DNA of 64,000 nucleotides from Rossellomorea pakistanensis (lineage in GTDB: Bacteria; Bacillota; Bacilli; Bacillales; Bacillaceae_B), in the NCBI RefSeq assembly GCF_016908495.1, contig NZ_JAFBDZ010000001.1, positions 1,364,001 through 1,428,000 on the forward strand, read 5' to 3'. The notes under the pieces are model-generated. The model was not told the DNA's origin and did not search any database. It saw only the letters and a program-made list of their open reading frames with translations. Positions 46,882-57,590 of the stretch are shown here, piece by piece (position 1 is the stretch's first letter; each line of letters opens with the position of its first letter). Position numbers and translations under genes: made by a program.

Positions 46882-46965
46882 TCATGTGAGAAATACCATA
46901 TAAATGACTCCAATGAGTAAAAATCCTCCGCATAAAAACAATAATATTTTAGCTAGTGTTTCCAT
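46882..46965 (-). CDS. 27-aa single-pass membrane peptide
   Basis: Read on the minus strand, ATG at 46965 opens a 27-codon frame encoding METLAKILLFLCGGFLLIGV then IYMVFLT. It is preceded at ideal spacing by GAGGAGAGA, which overlaps the end of yshE. It ends at TGA just before the operon terminator. Almost the entire peptide is one hydrophobic helix with a single Cys. It lies between a strong ribosome binding site and a terminator in the yshE transcript, which argues strongly that it is translated. Function unknown; it may assist YshE. Confidence 0.7.
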   Translation of the reverse strand: METLAKILLFLCGGFLLIGVIYMVFLT

Positions 46966-46975
46966 TATTCTCTCC

Positions 46976-47383
46976 TCAAGATATTCCTGCTCCAATTACG
47001 TATGAAAGCCCTACTGAAATAACAAGGGAAATGAAACCAACAGCCCTGTTATCACGTTCAATCTCTTCATCTATTTTAAACTTCGGAGTCAAGAATTCAT
47101 AAATAAAGTAGCCAATTAATAATAAAACAAATCCAAAAATCCCCCAACCAATTGTTGTTAACAAACTGTCATTTTCAGAAATAGCATGCCTGAAAATGTT
47201 TGCAATTCCAAAGATTTTCCCACCTGTCGCCATAGCAACAGCAATATTTCCTTTTTTAATCTCTTCCCAATTACGATATTTCGTTACAAGTTCGAAGACG
47301 GACAAAAATAGAATAAGAAATAATATAACGACACTATAGTTTCCAGCTGTTTGGACAAACTCATTTTCCCAAAAGTTTCCCAT
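46976..47383 (-). CDS. yshE: DUF350 family membrane protein YshE
   Basis: This is a 135-aa protein with four hydrophobic segments in two repeated pairs, the DUF350 pattern (NWEEIKKGNIAVAMATGGKIFGIANIF and EIERDNRAVGFISLVISVGLSYVI). It follows mutSB as in B. subtilis. The start has GAGGAGTC upstream. Function unknown. It probably ends in the same transcript as the 27-aa peptide. Confidence 0.88.
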   Translation of the reverse strand: MGNFWENEFVQTAGNYSVVILFLILFLSVFELVTKYRNWEEIKKGNIAVAMATGGKIFGIANIFRHAISENDSLLTTIGWGIFGFVLLLIGYFIYEFLTPKFKIDEEIERDNRAVGFISLVISVGLSYVIGAGIS

Positions 47384-47420
47384 AAATTCATTTGACTCCT
47401 CTTAAAATGGTTTTCAATCG

Positions 47421-49778
47421 TTACTTAAATTCTACCACAGTTACTCCGCTCCCGCCTTCTCCTGCTTCACCGAAACGAATTTTCTTAACGGAACGATGGT
47501 TTTTCAAGTATTCTTGAACACCTTGTCTCAATGCTCCTGTTCCTTTTCCGTGAATAATGGAAACTCTAGGGTAGCCAGCTAGAGTAGCATCATCCAAGTA
47601 TTTCTCTACTTTTGACAGGGCACTTTCAAATCTTTCTCCGCGAAGATCAAGTTCAAGTCCAACATGGTAGTCCTTCCCTTTTACTGTTGCTAGTGGCTTT
47701 GTTTCTACTTTTTGTTGAGACTGAATAAATTCCAAGTCTTTTTCTTTCACTTTCATTTTCATGATCCCCATTTGTACTTGCCATTCCGAATTTGATACCT
47801 TCTCAACGAGATGACCCTTCTGGTCAAAAGTTAGAACTTTCACTTCATCACCTGGCTTCAGTTGCTGATTACTCGTTTTCGCTTTTGTTTTTGTTCGTGA
47901 CTTTTCTAATGTTGGTGCTGCACTTTCCATTCTCTTCTTTGCATCAATTAATTCATGCTCTTTAATATCTACGTTTTTCTCTAATCTCATTTTTCGCAGA
48001 TCACGAATAATTCCTTCCGCTTCAGCTTTTGCCTTTTCTACCACATCACTTGCTTTGCGTTCAGCCTTTTCATACATGCTGTCTCTTTTATCATAATATT
48101 CCATCATCTGCTTTTGCATATCTTTTTGAAACTTCTCAGCTTGTTTTAATAGCTCATTTGCTTCTAAACGTTCCTTCTCTGCATCACGTTTGCTTTGTTC
48201 CAAAGAAGCTATCATATTTTCGACTTCTTTACTATCTGTTCCAATATGTGCTTTCGCTCTCTCAATAACTTTATCTTTCAGCCCTAATCGTTTCGATATT
48301 TCAAAGGCATTACTTCGTCCAGGCACACCGATTAAAAGCTTATATGTAGGACTCAATGTTTCCACATTAAACTCTACACTTGCATTTACTACGCCCTCAC
48401 GATTATATCCATACGCTTTAAGCTCTGGATAATGGGTCGTTGCTATTACTCTTGCACCTCTTAAATGAACTTCATCCAATATAGAAATTGCGAGTGCCGC
48501 ACCTTCTTGTGGATCGGTTCCAGCACCTAGTTCATCAAATAAGACGAGACTTTCATGATCGACTTTTTCGAGAATCCCCACGATGTTCACCATATGGGAA
48601 GAAAAGGTACTTAAACTTTGTTCAATAGATTGCTCATCTCCAATATCGGCATAAATCGACTGGAACACTGCTACTTCTGAACCATCAAGTGATGGAATTT
48701 GCAAGCCTGATTGTGCCATTAGTGTTGATAATCCAACCGTTTTTAATGTAACCGTTTTCCCCCCTGTATTCGGTCCTGTTATCACAATCGATGAGAAATC
48801 TTTCCCTAATTCAATATCATTCGCCACCGCTTCTTCCATTGGCAAAAGTGGATGCCTTGCCTTATTAAGCTTAATATAACCTTTGTCATTCATTAAAGGT
48901 TTTGTTCCTTTGATGGATTTACCAAACTTCGCTTTCGTGAACATAAAGTCGATATCTGCCATAATGCTAACAATGGTTTGTAATTCAGTTCCTGATTCAT
49001 TAATTTCTTGTGTAAGCTCAAAAAGGATTCTTTCGATTTCATCTTGCTCTTTTAAGCGTAGCTCTCTCAATTGATTATTAAGAGTGACAATGGCTTCCGG
49101 TTCAATAAATAATGTTTGTCCCGATGAAGATTGATCATGAATAATCCCACCATAATGTCCTCGATATTCTTGCTTAACAGGAATCACATATCGTTCATTA
49201 CGAATTGTAATGATGGCATCTGAAAGCATCTTCTGTGCGTTGTTCGACCTGATCGTTCTTTCTAACTTTTCTCTTACTCTATTTTCATTTGCTCTAAGTG
49301 AGCTTCGTATTTGGCGTAATGTTTCACTAGCAGAATCTAGTATCTCCCCATTTTCGTCTACAACATGTTTAATTCGATGTTCTAATGGGGTCAACACAGC
49401 CATTTGATTTGTTTTTAATTCAAGGATAGGCAATTCTATTTCATTTTCTATCATTTCTTCGATAAAAAGAGTAAATTTCCTGCTAGCATGAATGGTGCTT
49501 GCAATTTGAACAAACTCCATCGGGCTAAGGATTCCACCAATTTCAGCTCTCTTAATATGTGGTCTAATATTATGAATCCCTGCCAAAGGGGCATGTCCTT
49601 TTAACCTCAAAACCTTTGCAGCCTCATCTGTTTCATTCTGCATCTCAATAATTTCATCTAAAGAAGTTGATGGTGATACTTCATCGACTCTTGTTTTACC
49701 AAGCGATGAAGCCGTATATTGATGTAATTGTTCTTTTATTTTATCAAACTCCAATGTTCTTAATGCTTTCTCATTCAT
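47421..49778 (-). CDS. mutSB: MutS2 endonuclease / ribosome-collision factor
   Basis: MutS2 lacks the mismatch-recognition domain of MutS. In Bacillus it splits collided ribosomes and/or suppresses recombination. The ATPase has [13 protein letters not shown], the [17 protein letters not shown] Walker B region and [14 protein letters not shown] coiled coil (about 510-630) and a KOW-like region follow. The C-terminus is an Smr domain ([35 protein letters not shown]). ATG at 49778 ([11 protein letters not shown]), nine bases after AGAGGAGG, gives 785 aa, the B. subtilis length. It follows polX by 22 bases. Confidence 0.96.
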   Translation of the reverse strand: MNEKALRTLEFDKIKEQLHQYTASSLGKTRVDEVSPSTSLDEIIEMQNETDEAAKVLRLKGHAPLAGIHNIRPHIKRAEIGGILSPMEFVQIASTIHASRKFTLFIEEMIENEIELPILELKTNQMAVLTPLEHRIKHVVDENGEILDSASETLRQIRSSLRANENRVREKLERTIRSNNAQKMLSDAIITIRNERYVIPVKQEYRGHYGGIIHDQSSSGQTLFIEPEAIVTLNNQLRELRLKEQDEIERILFELTQEINESGTELQTIVSIMADIDFMFTKAKFGKSIKGTKPLMNDKGYIKLNKARHPLLPMEEAVANDIELGKDFSSIVITGPNTGGKTVTLKTVGLSTLMAQSGLQIPSLDGSEVAVFQSIYADIGDEQSIEQSLSTFSSHMVNIVGILEKVDHESLVLFDELGAGTDPQEGAALAISILDEVHLRGARVIATTHYPELKAYGYNREGVVNASVEFNVETLSPTYKLLIGVPGRSNAFEISKRLGLKDKVIERAKAHIGTDSKEVENMIASLEQSKRDAEKERLEANELLKQAEKFQKDMQKQMMEYYDKRDSMYEKAERKASDVVEKAKAEAEGIIRDLRKMRLEKNVDIKEHELIDAKKRMESAAPTLEKSRTKTKAKTSNQQLKPGDEVKVLTFDQKGHLVEKVSNSEWQVQMGIMKMKVKEKDLEFIQSQQKVETKPLATVKGKDYHVGLELDLRGERFESALSKVEKYLDDATLAGYPRVSIIHGKGTGALRQGVQEYLKNHRSVKKIRFGEAGEGGSGVTVVEFK

Positions 49779-49800
49779 GGAGTACTTCCTCCTCTTACAT

Positions 49801-51522
49801 CTACCGCTCATTCCTTTTTAGGAACGAAAGTAGTTCATCTGTTTCATAACTATTGATCACCGTATCTTTTCTAATCCAGCCTTTCTTTGCTGTCCCAACA
49901 CCTATTCCCATAAACTCTAAGTGACTAGTACTATGTGCATCTGTATTAATGACAATTTTGACGCCACGTTCCTGTGCCTCATAAATATGGTCTGCAGATA
50001 AATCAAGTCGATTAGGGTTGGCATTCAATTCTAGGGCCGTGTTTGTATCTTTCGCTAATTCTATTAGCAAATCAATATCTACGTCATAGCCATCTCTTCG
50101 TCCAATAATACGACCTGTAGGGTGTGCAATAATATCCACATGCGCATTTGTAAGAGCTTTCTTTAACCTCTCCATAATTTTTTCTCTTGGCTGTGAGAAG
50201 CTCGAATGAATGGATGCAATGACTAGATCAAGCTTTGATAGAACCTCGTCATCATAATCTAATTCACCGTTAGGTAGAATGTCCATCTCGATTCCAGATA
50301 GGACCTCAATATCGTCATATTTTTCATTCCATTTTTTAATTTCATCATGCTGTTGAAGGAGTCTTTCTTTCGTCAAACCATTAGCGACACGTAAATATTG
50401 TGAATGGTCTGTAATAGCCATGTATTTATAGCCTTTCCTTCTACAAGCTTCGATCATTTCTTCAATCGAATTTGCACCGTCTGACCATGTAGAGTGCATA
50501 TGAAGATCTCCTTTAATATCAGACAAAGAAATTATATTATCCCTACTATTAAAATGATCGACCTCTGTTCCATCTTCTCGAAGTTCAGGTGGAATCCAAG
50601 CCAATTCGAAGTGACCGTAAAATTCTTCCTCGGTTTCAAAAGTAATCATCTCACCGGTTTCAATTATTTCTACACCATATTCACTAATCTTTTCGCCTCT
50701 ATCCTTAGCGAGCTGTCTCATTCTAACATTATGATCTTTAGAACCGGTAAAATGATGTAGAGCAGTAGCAAATTCGTCACGCTTCACAAGCCTAAAATCG
50801 ACAGAAACTTCCCAATCGTAATCAAATATTAAGGAAACCTTAGTATCACCAGAAGCGATGGCTTCTTTGATTCGAGGTAATTTGAGAAGTTGTTCTTTCA
50901 CCATTAAGGGGTCTTTGACGGAAAGGATAAAATCTAAATCTTTGACCGTTTCTCTCATTCGCCTTAAGCTTCCAGCTCGAGAACTATCTATTATGCCTTC
51001 CATTTTTACTAATTGTTTTTCAATTTCTTCTGCAATTGGAAGCATATACGCCAATGGAAGTCTCTCCGGTCTTGATCCAACATTTTCAATCGCATAAAGG
51101 ATTTTCTCTTCTGTTTTCTTTCCAAAACCTGCCAGTATCTGAACTTTTCCTTCAATACAGACCTTTTTTAAATCCTCTATATCTTCAACGCCTAATTCTT
51201 TATAAAGCTTTGCAATTTTTTTACCTCCTAGCCCTGGAAGCTTAAGTAATGGAATTAATCCATTGGGAACTTCTTGTTGAAGATCCTTTAAGACAGAGGA
51301 TGTGCCTTCTTTAATGAATTCTTCAATAACAGCCGCAGTTCCCTTTCCAATTCCGTTCAATGAGGTAAAGTTATCGATTTCAGATAAACTTCGATCATCA
51401 TTTTCTAGTGCTGCTGCCGCTTTTCGAAAAGCGGATATTTTAAAGGAATTTTCCCCTTTTAGTTCCATATAAATAGCAATTTGTTCAAGTAATTTTATGA
51501 TATCCTTTTTATTAGCTTTCAT
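49801..51522 (-). CDS. polX: DNA polymerase/3'-5' exonuclease PolX
   Basis: PolX joins a family X polymerase (about 1-315) to a PHP exonuclease (about 335-570), and acts in repair. In the polymerase, helix-hairpin-helix [14 protein letters not shown] and [17 protein letters not shown] are followed by [17 protein letters not shown], which carries one carboxylate pair. The PHP part shows [35 protein letters not shown] and INTDAHS. The frame opens at 51531; ATG at 51522 gives 573 aa (B. subtilis 570). It sits between yshB/zapA and mutSB. Confidence 0.96.
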   Translation of the reverse strand: MKANKKDIIKLLEQIAIYMELKGENSFKISAFRKAAAALENDDRSLSEIDNFTSLNGIGKGTAAVIEEFIKEGTSSVLKDLQQEVPNGLIPLLKLPGLGGKKIAKLYKELGVEDIEDLKKVCIEGKVQILAGFGKKTEEKILYAIENVGSRPERLPLAYMLPIAEEIEKQLVKMEGIIDSSRAGSLRRMRETVKDLDFILSVKDPLMVKEQLLKLPRIKEAIASGDTKVSLIFDYDWEVSVDFRLVKRDEFATALHHFTGSKDHNVRMRQLAKDRGEKISEYGVEIIETGEMITFETEEEFYGHFELAWIPPELREDGTEVDHFNSRDNIISLSDIKGDLHMHSTWSDGANSIEEMIEACRRKGYKYMAITDHSQYLRVANGLTKERLLQQHDEIKKWNEKYDDIEVLSGIEMDILPNGELDYDDEVLSKLDLVIASIHSSFSQPREKIMERLKKALTNAHVDIIAHPTGRIIGRRDGYDVDIDLLIELAKDTNTALELNANPNRLDLSADHIYEAQERGVKIVINTDAHSTSHLEFMGIGVGTAKKGWIRKDTVINSYETDELLSFLKRNER

Positions 51523-51629
51523 TATGATCACCTACAATATATATGTACTATTATTCAAGACGTCACCAATAATAATACTATCAGATTACATAAATAATTG
51601 AAAAACTTTAGAGGGAAAGAGTTAGTTTT

Positions 51630-51775
51630 AAGGAGGCCGTCAAGGCTTTAAGGATAGAAAAAGAGGCTTTCCCATGGTGTCAGGAACCAGAGCTTCGATC
51701 TATAGAAGAAAAGCTTGAGAAGCATCTTCTATACATGAATGAACATCATGGTTCTAGCCTCCTTGTGGGTCAGCC
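51630..51775. repeat. Multi-stem palindromic element between polX and yshB
   Basis: AAGGAGGC (51630-51637) pairs with GCCTCCTT (51757-51764). Inside, GGAACCA pairs with TGGTTC and TATAGAAGA pairs perfectly with TCTTCTATA. A GGTGTCAGGAACCA core resembles GGTGTCTGGAACCA on the minus strand of the 1642-1714 element. No coding signal. It could be a repeat relic or a structured leader or terminator. Confidence 0.55.
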
Positions 51776-51786
51776 TCATATAATCA

Positions 51787-52332
51787 TCATGGTTTCTTGA
51801 CGTATTCAATCCACCATTCTTTCACTTGTTCTGATAGGATCGGTGTGTTCTGAACCATCATATTTGCTATAGCGGAATCATTTATCAGATTTTGAACCGA
51901 TTCAATTGGTAATAACACAGCAATATATAATAAGATGAAGATCATTAAGTAAACCTCAATAAAGCCTAATATGCCTCCACCAAAAACGTTTAACTGTTTA
52001 ATAATCGGGAGATGTGAAAGAAAATCGAGCATTGCCCCTACTAAATGTAAAACAATTTTCACCGCGAAAAAAATAAGGGCAAAAGCAATAACACGGTAAT
52101 AAGCTTGATCTAAATTAGCCCCCTCAAAAATCATGTTTAATGTGGATTGCTTATCAAGAACTGGATAAGGAACCCACAGGGTTAGCTTTGGTGCGAGTTG
52201 ATCATAATACATGTATGCTATGATAAAAGCAGCAATGAATCCGGTCATATGTATTAGTTGAAGGATAAAGCCACGTTTTAATCCGATAAAAAATCCGATG
52301 ACTAATATTACTAGAAGGGCTAAGTCGAGCAT
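51787..52332 (-). CDS. yshB: CvpA-family membrane protein YshB
   Basis: This is a 181-aa CvpA-like integral membrane protein with four hydrophobic helices (LDLALLVILVIGFFIGLKRGFILQLI at the N-terminus, GGGILGFIEVYLMIFILLYIAV further on). ATG at 52332 is about nine bases after AAGGA; a TTG at 52341 is an alternative. It overlaps or abuts zapA, as in B. subtilis (yshA-yshB-polX-mutSB). Role in Bacillus unclear. Confidence 0.9.
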   Translation of the reverse strand: MLDLALLVILVIGFFIGLKRGFILQLIHMTGFIAAFIIAYMYYDQLAPKLTLWVPYPVLDKQSTLNMIFEGANLDQAYYRVIAFALIFFAVKIVLHLVGAMLDFLSHLPIIKQLNVFGGGILGFIEVYLMIFILLYIAVLLPIESVQNLINDSAIANMMVQNTPILSEQVKEWWIEYVKKP

Positions 52333-52337
52333 AGTGT

Positions 52338-52598
52338 TCAATCCTTTAGGTTTTTTAATTCTTTTTCTAAAAGCTCATATTCTTCTTTAAGCTTAAGATA
52401 ATCATGCACAGCATTAACAGCTGTTAATACCGCTAGTTTACTAGTATCTAAGGAAGGATTCAAGGAGCTCATTTCACGCATTTTATCATCTACTTGTGAA
52501 GCTACATGACGCATATGACTTGTTGACTCAATTCCTACAATGACATATTGCTGTCCATATATATCAACTGTTGTTCTGTTTTTTCTTTCTTTAGACAA
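52338..52598 (-). CDS. zapA: Cell division protein ZapA
   Basis: ZapA stabilises FtsZ bundles at the division site. It is an 86-aa protein with the N-terminal head ([32 protein letters not shown]) and a C-terminal coiled coil ([26 protein letters not shown]). It starts with TTG nine bases after GGAGG. It is the first gene of zapA-yshB-polX-mutSB-yshE and divergent from rnhC. Confidence 0.95.
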   Translation of the reverse strand: MSKERKNRTTVDIYGQQYVIVGIESTSHMRHVASQVDDKMREMSSLNPSLDTSKLAVLTAVNAVHDYLKLKEEYELLEKELKNLKD

Positions 52599-52728
52599 CT
52601 CAGAGTGCCTCCAATCTTAAGAATCCTAAACAATATCATAACATGAAACTTTTTATTATGGAAAGAAATTGTCGTCTAAAGTCAAATTATGTTTAAATTA
52701 AGGAGATTGAAGGAAAGGAGAGAGTAAA

Positions 52729-53652
52729 ATGGCTAACACAGTATTAATATGTAAACCAGCTATTATTGAAGAAATGATTCATTTTTATAAATCAACATTA
52801 TCCGATAAAAAGCCACCTGGGTCTGTTTTTGTAGCTAAACCAACCGGGTGCACAATTACTGCCTATAAGTCTGGTAAGGTGTTATTTCAGGGATCAAATG
52901 GGGAGATTGAAGCGGGAAAATGGGGAGATGGAACCGCAAAATCCATTAATGCCCCTAAACAACAGCCTTCCCATCTTCCTGAAGGCTTTGCAAAGCTATC
53001 GGTTATTGGATCGGATGAAGTCGGTACAGGAGATTTCTTTGGTCCGATTACCGTAGTCAGCGCTTATGTAAAAAAAGAGCAAATGGCTTTACTAAAAGAA
53101 TTAGGGGTAAAGGATTCTAAAAATATAAAGGATGAACAGATTATTGAGATTGCCAAGCAGCTGATTGTCACAATTCCTTATAGTTTACTTATCCTACATA
53201 ATGAAAAATATAATGAACTACAAGCAAAAGGGATGACACAAGGAAAAATGAAAGCATTGCTTCATAATAAAGCAATTTTGAATTTATTAGATAAAATTTC
53301 CCCGGAAAAACCAGAAGCGATATTGATTGATCAATTTGTTGAGAAGAACACATACTATAAGCATATTGCCGGTCAAAAGATCATTCAAAGAGAAAAAGTC
53401 TTCTTCAGTACTAAAGGTGAAAGTGTCCATCTTTCTGTTGCTGCTGCATCTATAATTGCCCGTTACGCTTTTTTAAGAGAATTTGATAAATTAAGTGAGA
53501 AAGTAGGACTTTCTTTACCAAAAGGGGCAGGGAAGCAAGTGGATATCGCTGCAGCAAAAATCATTCGAAGCGACGGAATCGACCACTTAAAAAGTATGAC
53601 GAAATGGCATTTCGCTAATAGTGAGAAAGCGATTCATTTGGCTAGGAGATAG
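52729..53652 (+). CDS. rnhC: Ribonuclease HIII
   Basis: RNase HIII cleaves RNA in RNA:DNA hybrids. An N-terminal TBP-like hybrid-binding domain (about 1-80) precedes the catalytic domain with VIGSDEVGTGDFFGPITV (metal-binding Asp-Glu), ILIDQFVEK and SVAAASIIARYAFL. It is 307 aa. ATG follows AAAGGAGAG. It is divergent from zapA, as in B. subtilis, and convergent with pheT. Confidence 0.97.
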   Translation: MANTVLICKPAIIEEMIHFYKSTLSDKKPPGSVFVAKPTGCTITAYKSGKVLFQGSNGEIEAGKWGDGTAKSINAPKQQPSHLPEGFAKLSVIGSDEVGTGDFFGPITVVSAYVKKEQMALLKELGVKDSKNIKDEQIIEIAKQLIVTIPYSLLILHNEKYNELQAKGMTQGKMKALLHNKAILNLLDKISPEKPEAILIDQFVEKNTYYKHIAGQKIIQREKVFFSTKGESVHLSVAAASIIARYAFLREFDKLSEKVGLSLPKGAGKQVDIAAAKIIRSDGIDHLKSMTKWHFANSEKAIHLARR

Positions 53653-53671
53653 GCATTGGCTGATAAAAAAT

Positions 53672-53712
53672 AAAAACCAGACCTTCAACATTCCAAAAAG
53701 GTCTGGTTTTTC
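53672..53712. terminator. Bidirectional terminator between rnhC and pheT
   Basis: AAAACCAGACCTT / AAGGTCTGGTTTT is a near-perfect 13-bp stem with A-rich and T-rich flanks on both sides, in the 65-base convergent gap. Confidence 0.93.
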
Positions 53713-53717
53713 TATTT

Positions 53718-56132
53718 CTATCCTCTTAATTCTGCTCCTGCTTTATCTTTTACAGCAGCTAATACTTTATTATGAGCTTTCACTACTTCTTCATCCGTTA
53801 ATGTTCTTTCAGGGTCGAAGTATTTAAGTGAATAAGCTAGTGATTTTTTTCCTGGCTCCATGTGTTCACCTTGATAAAGGTCAAATAAAGTCACTTCTTT
53901 TAATAGCTTTCCACCTGTTTCTTTTATCAATGATTGTAGTTCTCCTGCTTTGACATCCTGGTCAACCACAAGAGCAATATCCCTAGTGATATAAGGGAAT
54001 CTAGGAATTGGTTGATATTGAAGCGGTGCCTTTTCGTAATGGAATAATGGCAAAGCTTTTAGTTCAAATGCATATGTTTCATTCAGGTCCATCTCTTTTT
54101 CAACTTCTGGATGAATTCCACCAACGAATCCAATTACTTCACCATCAACTAAAATTTCTGCTGTACGACCTGGATGGAAGCCATCTATTGTTGCTTGTCG
54201 GTAAGTAACAGCCTCCTCTATTCCAAGCTCTTTACACAATCCCTCTAAAATCCCTTTTACAACAAAGAAGTCTACATCCTTATTCTCACCCTGCCATGCA
54301 TGGGAATACCACTTTCCAGTTAGGACTCCTGCAATATGCTCCTCTTCAGTTGGAAGTACATCTTTTCCTTCATTAAGGAAAACCGAACCGATTTCATAGA
54401 AGCCTAATGCATCATTTTTTCTAGCAATATTATAAGAGACGACTTCTAGCAACTGTGGAATGATACTTAAACGGAGGTTGCTTCTCTCTTCACTCATTGG
54501 CATAACCAAACGAACTGGCTCACGCTGATCAATGGCGTATTGTGTTGCCTTTTTATCACTTGTTAAGGAATAGGTAACAGCTTGAAGAAGTCCTGCCCCT
54601 TCAAAATAACGGCGAGAGACTCTTCGTTTTTGTTGATAGGAGCTTAATCCACCAGGTGTTGCTTCGCCTTCTGGAAGTGTTACTGGAAGACGATCATATC
54701 CGTAGAGCCTCGCAACTTCTTCTAGTAAATCCTCTTCAATCGTGATATCGCCACGTCTCGTCGGTGCTGTCACAGTAAATTGATTTTCTTTCGTCTCAAC
54801 AGGAAATTGAAGACGTTTGAAGATTTGCTCTACTTCCTCAGCTGAAATATCTGTGCCCAAAGTCGAATTTATTTTTTCAAGTGTAATGGATACTACTTGA
54901 GGGTGAATATCTAATTGATCAAAAGCAACAGATCCAGAGGCAACATCTCCACCTGCATATTCCGCCATTAAAGCGGCAGCTCTTTCTGCTGCTTCTTTTA
55001 CACGATAAGGATCTACCCCTTTTTCAAAGCGAGTACTTGCCTCACTTCTTAAGCCATGATCTTTTGAAGCGGAACGTACTGTTGATCCCTTGAAATAAGC
55101 AGATTCGATCAGAATGGTTGTTGTATCATTCTGTACTTCAGAATTTGCCCCACCCATTACTCCAGCTAAAGCAACTGGCTCTTGACCATTTGTAATCAGT
55201 AGCTGCGAGCTCTTTAATGTTCTTTCTTCATCATCAAGGGTAGTGATCTTTTCACCCTCATTTGCTTTTCGCACAAGAATTTCTTTAGAACCTAATCGAT
55301 CATAGTCAAACGCATGTAACGGCTGTCCATATTCTAATAAAATATAGTTCGTAATATCAACAACATTATTATGGGGACGAATTCCTGCTGCAATTAAACG
55401 ATTTTGCATCCATAATGGTGAAGGGCCAATTTTTACGTTTTTTATAATCTTCGCTACATACAGTGGGTTGTCTTCTTTTGCATCGACTTCTATAGAAATA
55501 TAGTCAGAAGCTTTTTCAGATGTTTCATTATGCTTTGTTGATGGTTTTTTAATTCCAACACCAAGAATCGCCCCTACTTCATAGGCGACACCCATCATGC
55601 TTAAACAATCTGATCGGTTAGGTGTCAGTCCTAACTCCAATACAGCATCGTCTAAACCTAGCTCTTGAACAACATCTGCCCCCACTTCAGCCTCTTCATG
55701 GAATACATAAATTCCTTCAGCATGCTCTTTTGGAACAAGTTTGCTTTCAACACCAAGCTCTTGAAGAGAACAGATCATTCCGTGCGATACTTCTCCACGA
55801 AGCTTTGCTTTTTTAATTTTGAAGTTTCCTGGTAAGACAGCTCCTACCTTTGCAACAGCAACTTTTTGTCCACTTGCCACATTAGGTGCACCACAAATGA
55901 TTTGAACCGGATCTCCTTCACCCACATCGACCATACATATATTTAATTTATCTGCATCTGGATGCTGTTCACATTTTAAAACATGACCGATGACAACGTT
56001 CTTGATGTCTTTTCCAATTGTTTCGACACCCTCCACTTCAATACCACTTCTCGTTATTTTTTCTGCTAGGTCTTCAGGGGAGACTCCTTGTAAATCAACA
56101 TAATCCTGAAGCCAACTATATGAAACAAACAT
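53718..56132 (-). CDS. pheT: Phenylalanine-tRNA ligase beta subunit
   Basis: PheT is the beta subunit of the alpha2-beta2 PheRS and carries editing and tRNA-binding functions. In order: tRNA-binding OB domain (about 40-150: [28 protein letters not shown]), the B3/B4 editing domain ([31 protein letters not shown]), B5 (about 405-475), catalytic-like core, and a C-terminal FDX-ACB anticodon-binding domain ([17 protein letters not shown]). It is 804 aa. It follows pheS by 20 bases. Confidence 0.97.
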   Translation of the reverse strand: MFVSYSWLQDYVDLQGVSPEDLAEKITRSGIEVEGVETIGKDIKNVVIGHVLKCEQHPDADKLNICMVDVGEGDPVQIICGAPNVASGQKVAVAKVGAVLPGNFKIKKAKLRGEVSHGMICSLQELGVESKLVPKEHAEGIYVFHEEAEVGADVVQELGLDDAVLELGLTPNRSDCLSMMGVAYEVGAILGVGIKKPSTKHNETSEKASDYISIEVDAKEDNPLYVAKIIKNVKIGPSPLWMQNRLIAAGIRPHNNVVDITNYILLEYGQPLHAFDYDRLGSKEILVRKANEGEKITTLDDEERTLKSSQLLITNGQEPVALAGVMGGANSEVQNDTTTILIESAYFKGSTVRSASKDHGLRSEASTRFEKGVDPYRVKEAAERAAALMAEYAGGDVASGSVAFDQLDIHPQVVSITLEKINSTLGTDISAEEVEQIFKRLQFPVETKENQFTVTAPTRRGDITIEEDLLEEVARLYGYDRLPVTLPEGEATPGGLSSYQQKRRVSRRYFEGAGLLQAVTYSLTSDKKATQYAIDQREPVRLVMPMSEERSNLRLSIIPQLLEVVSYNIARKNDALGFYEIGSVFLNEGKDVLPTEEEHIAGVLTGKWYSHAWQGENKDVDFFVVKGILEGLCKELGIEEAVTYRQATIDGFHPGRTAEILVDGEVIGFVGGIHPEVEKEMDLNETYAFELKALPLFHYEKAPLQYQPIPRFPYITRDIALVVDQDVKAGELQSLIKETGGKLLKEVTLFDLYQGEHMEPGKKSLAYSLKYFDPERTLTDEEVVKAHNKVLAAVKDKAGAELRG

Positions 56133-56152
56133 ACATTAACCCTCCGCTCTCT

Positions 56153-57190
56153 TTATTCTTCTGTGGCAAATTGTTTGATAAAACGAACATCATTCGTATA
56201 ATAATGACGAATATCATCTATCCCATATTTCAGCATGGCAATCCGTTCAGGTCCCATTCCGAATGCAAATCCAGTATATTTTTTAGAATCGAATCCTGCC
56301 ATCTCTAAAACATTTGGATGGACCATTCCTGCTCCAAGAATTTCAATCCAGCCTGTCCCCTTACATACATTACATCCATTACCTCCGCAAATTTTACAGG
56401 AGATATCCATCTCAACAGATGGTTCTGTAAACGGGAAAAAGCTTGGACGCAAACGAATTTCTCGTTCCACTCCAAACATTTTTTTAGCAAAAACTTGGAG
56501 TGTTCCTTTTAGGTCACTCATTCGAATATTTTCATCAATGACTAACCCTTCAATTTGCATGAATTGATGCGAGTGCGTAGCATCATCTGTATCACGTCTG
56601 TACACTTTCCCAGGACAAATAATTTTTACAGGGCCTTTCCCTTTATGTGATTCCATCGTTCTTGCTTGAACCGGTGATGTATGTGTACGCAGGAGAATTT
56701 CTTCTGTGATATAGAATGAATCCTGCATATCACGGGCCGGATGCCCTTTAGGTAGATTTAATGCTTCAAAGTTATAGTAATCCTTCTCAACCTCTGGTCC
56801 TTCTGCAATGGTGTAACCCATTCCAATAAATAAATCTTCAATTTCTTCAACAATTTTTGTTAAGGGGTGGTGATTACCTTTGCGGACAGGTCGACCTGGT
56901 AATGTTACATCAATGGTCTCTGATTGAAGTTTTTTCTCGACAGCCTCTTTTTCTAGAGTGGCCGACTTTTCTTCAATTTTACTTGAAATCGCTCCCCTTA
57001 CTTCATTGGCAAGAGCTCCCATTTTCGGACGTTCTTCTGCTGAAAGCTTCCCCATCCCTTTTAAAACTTCAGTTACTGGACCTTTTTTTCCTAAATAGGC
57101 AACTCTGATTTCATTTAAGGCTTTGAGATCCTGAACTTCTTCAATTTTGCTTAAAGCTTCTGATTGAAGTTCCTTAAGTTTTGCCTCCAT
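56153..57190 (-). CDS. pheS: Phenylalanine-tRNA ligase alpha subunit
   Basis: PheS carries the class II catalytic core. An N-terminal coiled coil (about 1-85) precedes motif 2 ([15 protein letters not shown], about 215) and motif 3 ([22 protein letters not shown]). [17 protein letters not shown] is a cysteine-rich loop typical of Gram-positive PheS. It is 345 aa. ATG follows AAAGGAGG. Expression is controlled by the T-box leader upstream. Confidence 0.97.
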   Translation of the reverse strand: MEAKLKELQSEALSKIEEVQDLKALNEIRVAYLGKKGPVTEVLKGMGKLSAEERPKMGALANEVRGAISSKIEEKSATLEKEAVEKKLQSETIDVTLPGRPVRKGNHHPLTKIVEEIEDLFIGMGYTIAEGPEVEKDYYNFEALNLPKGHPARDMQDSFYITEEILLRTHTSPVQARTMESHKGKGPVKIICPGKVYRRDTDDATHSHQFMQIEGLVIDENIRMSDLKGTLQVFAKKMFGVEREIRLRPSFFPFTEPSVEMDISCKICGGNGCNVCKGTGWIEILGAGMVHPNVLEMAGFDSKKYTGFAFGMGPERIAMLKYGIDDIRHYYTNDVRFIKQFATEE

Positions 57191-57244
57191 TACATTCTTC
57201 CTCCTTTAGATATTCTAAACGTGTTTGTTTGAAGTTTTTGGACA

Positions 57245-57533
57245 AATAAAAAAACCTCCTCCCAGTTAAGGGACGAGGTTGTGATCGTGGTACCACCCTT
57301 TTTAGTATAGGTTCTTTCACCCATACTCACTTCATTCGGATAACGGCTGTTCGCCGGTACACCTTTACACCCCTAAATATGGAATGGTCCCGGTGTCAAC
57401 TCAGGAGGTGAATGTTCGTACATTTTTCATAAGAGTGTTCTCAGTCTATGACACTCTCTCCCTAAATGAAAGGCAATGGACTACTTTTCTCCATCATCGT
57501 TTTGTTCACGTTATAGAATTCAATATATGATGT
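57245..57533 (-). promoter_or_regulatory. T-box riboswitch of pheST (Phe specifier UUC)
   Basis: On the minus strand: stem I with AGAGAGTG, the specifier region GAACA-TTC-ACC (TTC at plus 57410-57412), CTCCTGAGTTG, and the T-box GGTGGTACCACG (plus 57286-57297). A perfect-looking terminator follows (AACCTC-TCCC / GGGA-GAGGTT, 57247-57280, with TTTTTTT). Uncharged tRNA-Phe would pair at UUC and at the T-box UGG bulge to form the antiterminator. The leader ends about 55 bases before pheS. Confidence 0.97.
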
Positions 57534-57539
57534 TGTTTT

Positions 57540-57568
57540 ATTATAAAAAAGATTTCAAAAAAATTCAA
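57540..57568 (-). promoter_or_regulatory. Sigma-A promoter of the pheST leader
   Basis: On the minus strand TTGAAT (57563-57568), exactly 17 bases, then TATAAT (57540-57545). The start point would fall near 57533, just upstream of stem I of the T-box. It lies at the end of the ysgA gene gap. Confidence 0.75.
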
Positions 57569-57590
57569 ACCCTTTTCAGCTTTCTGATAC

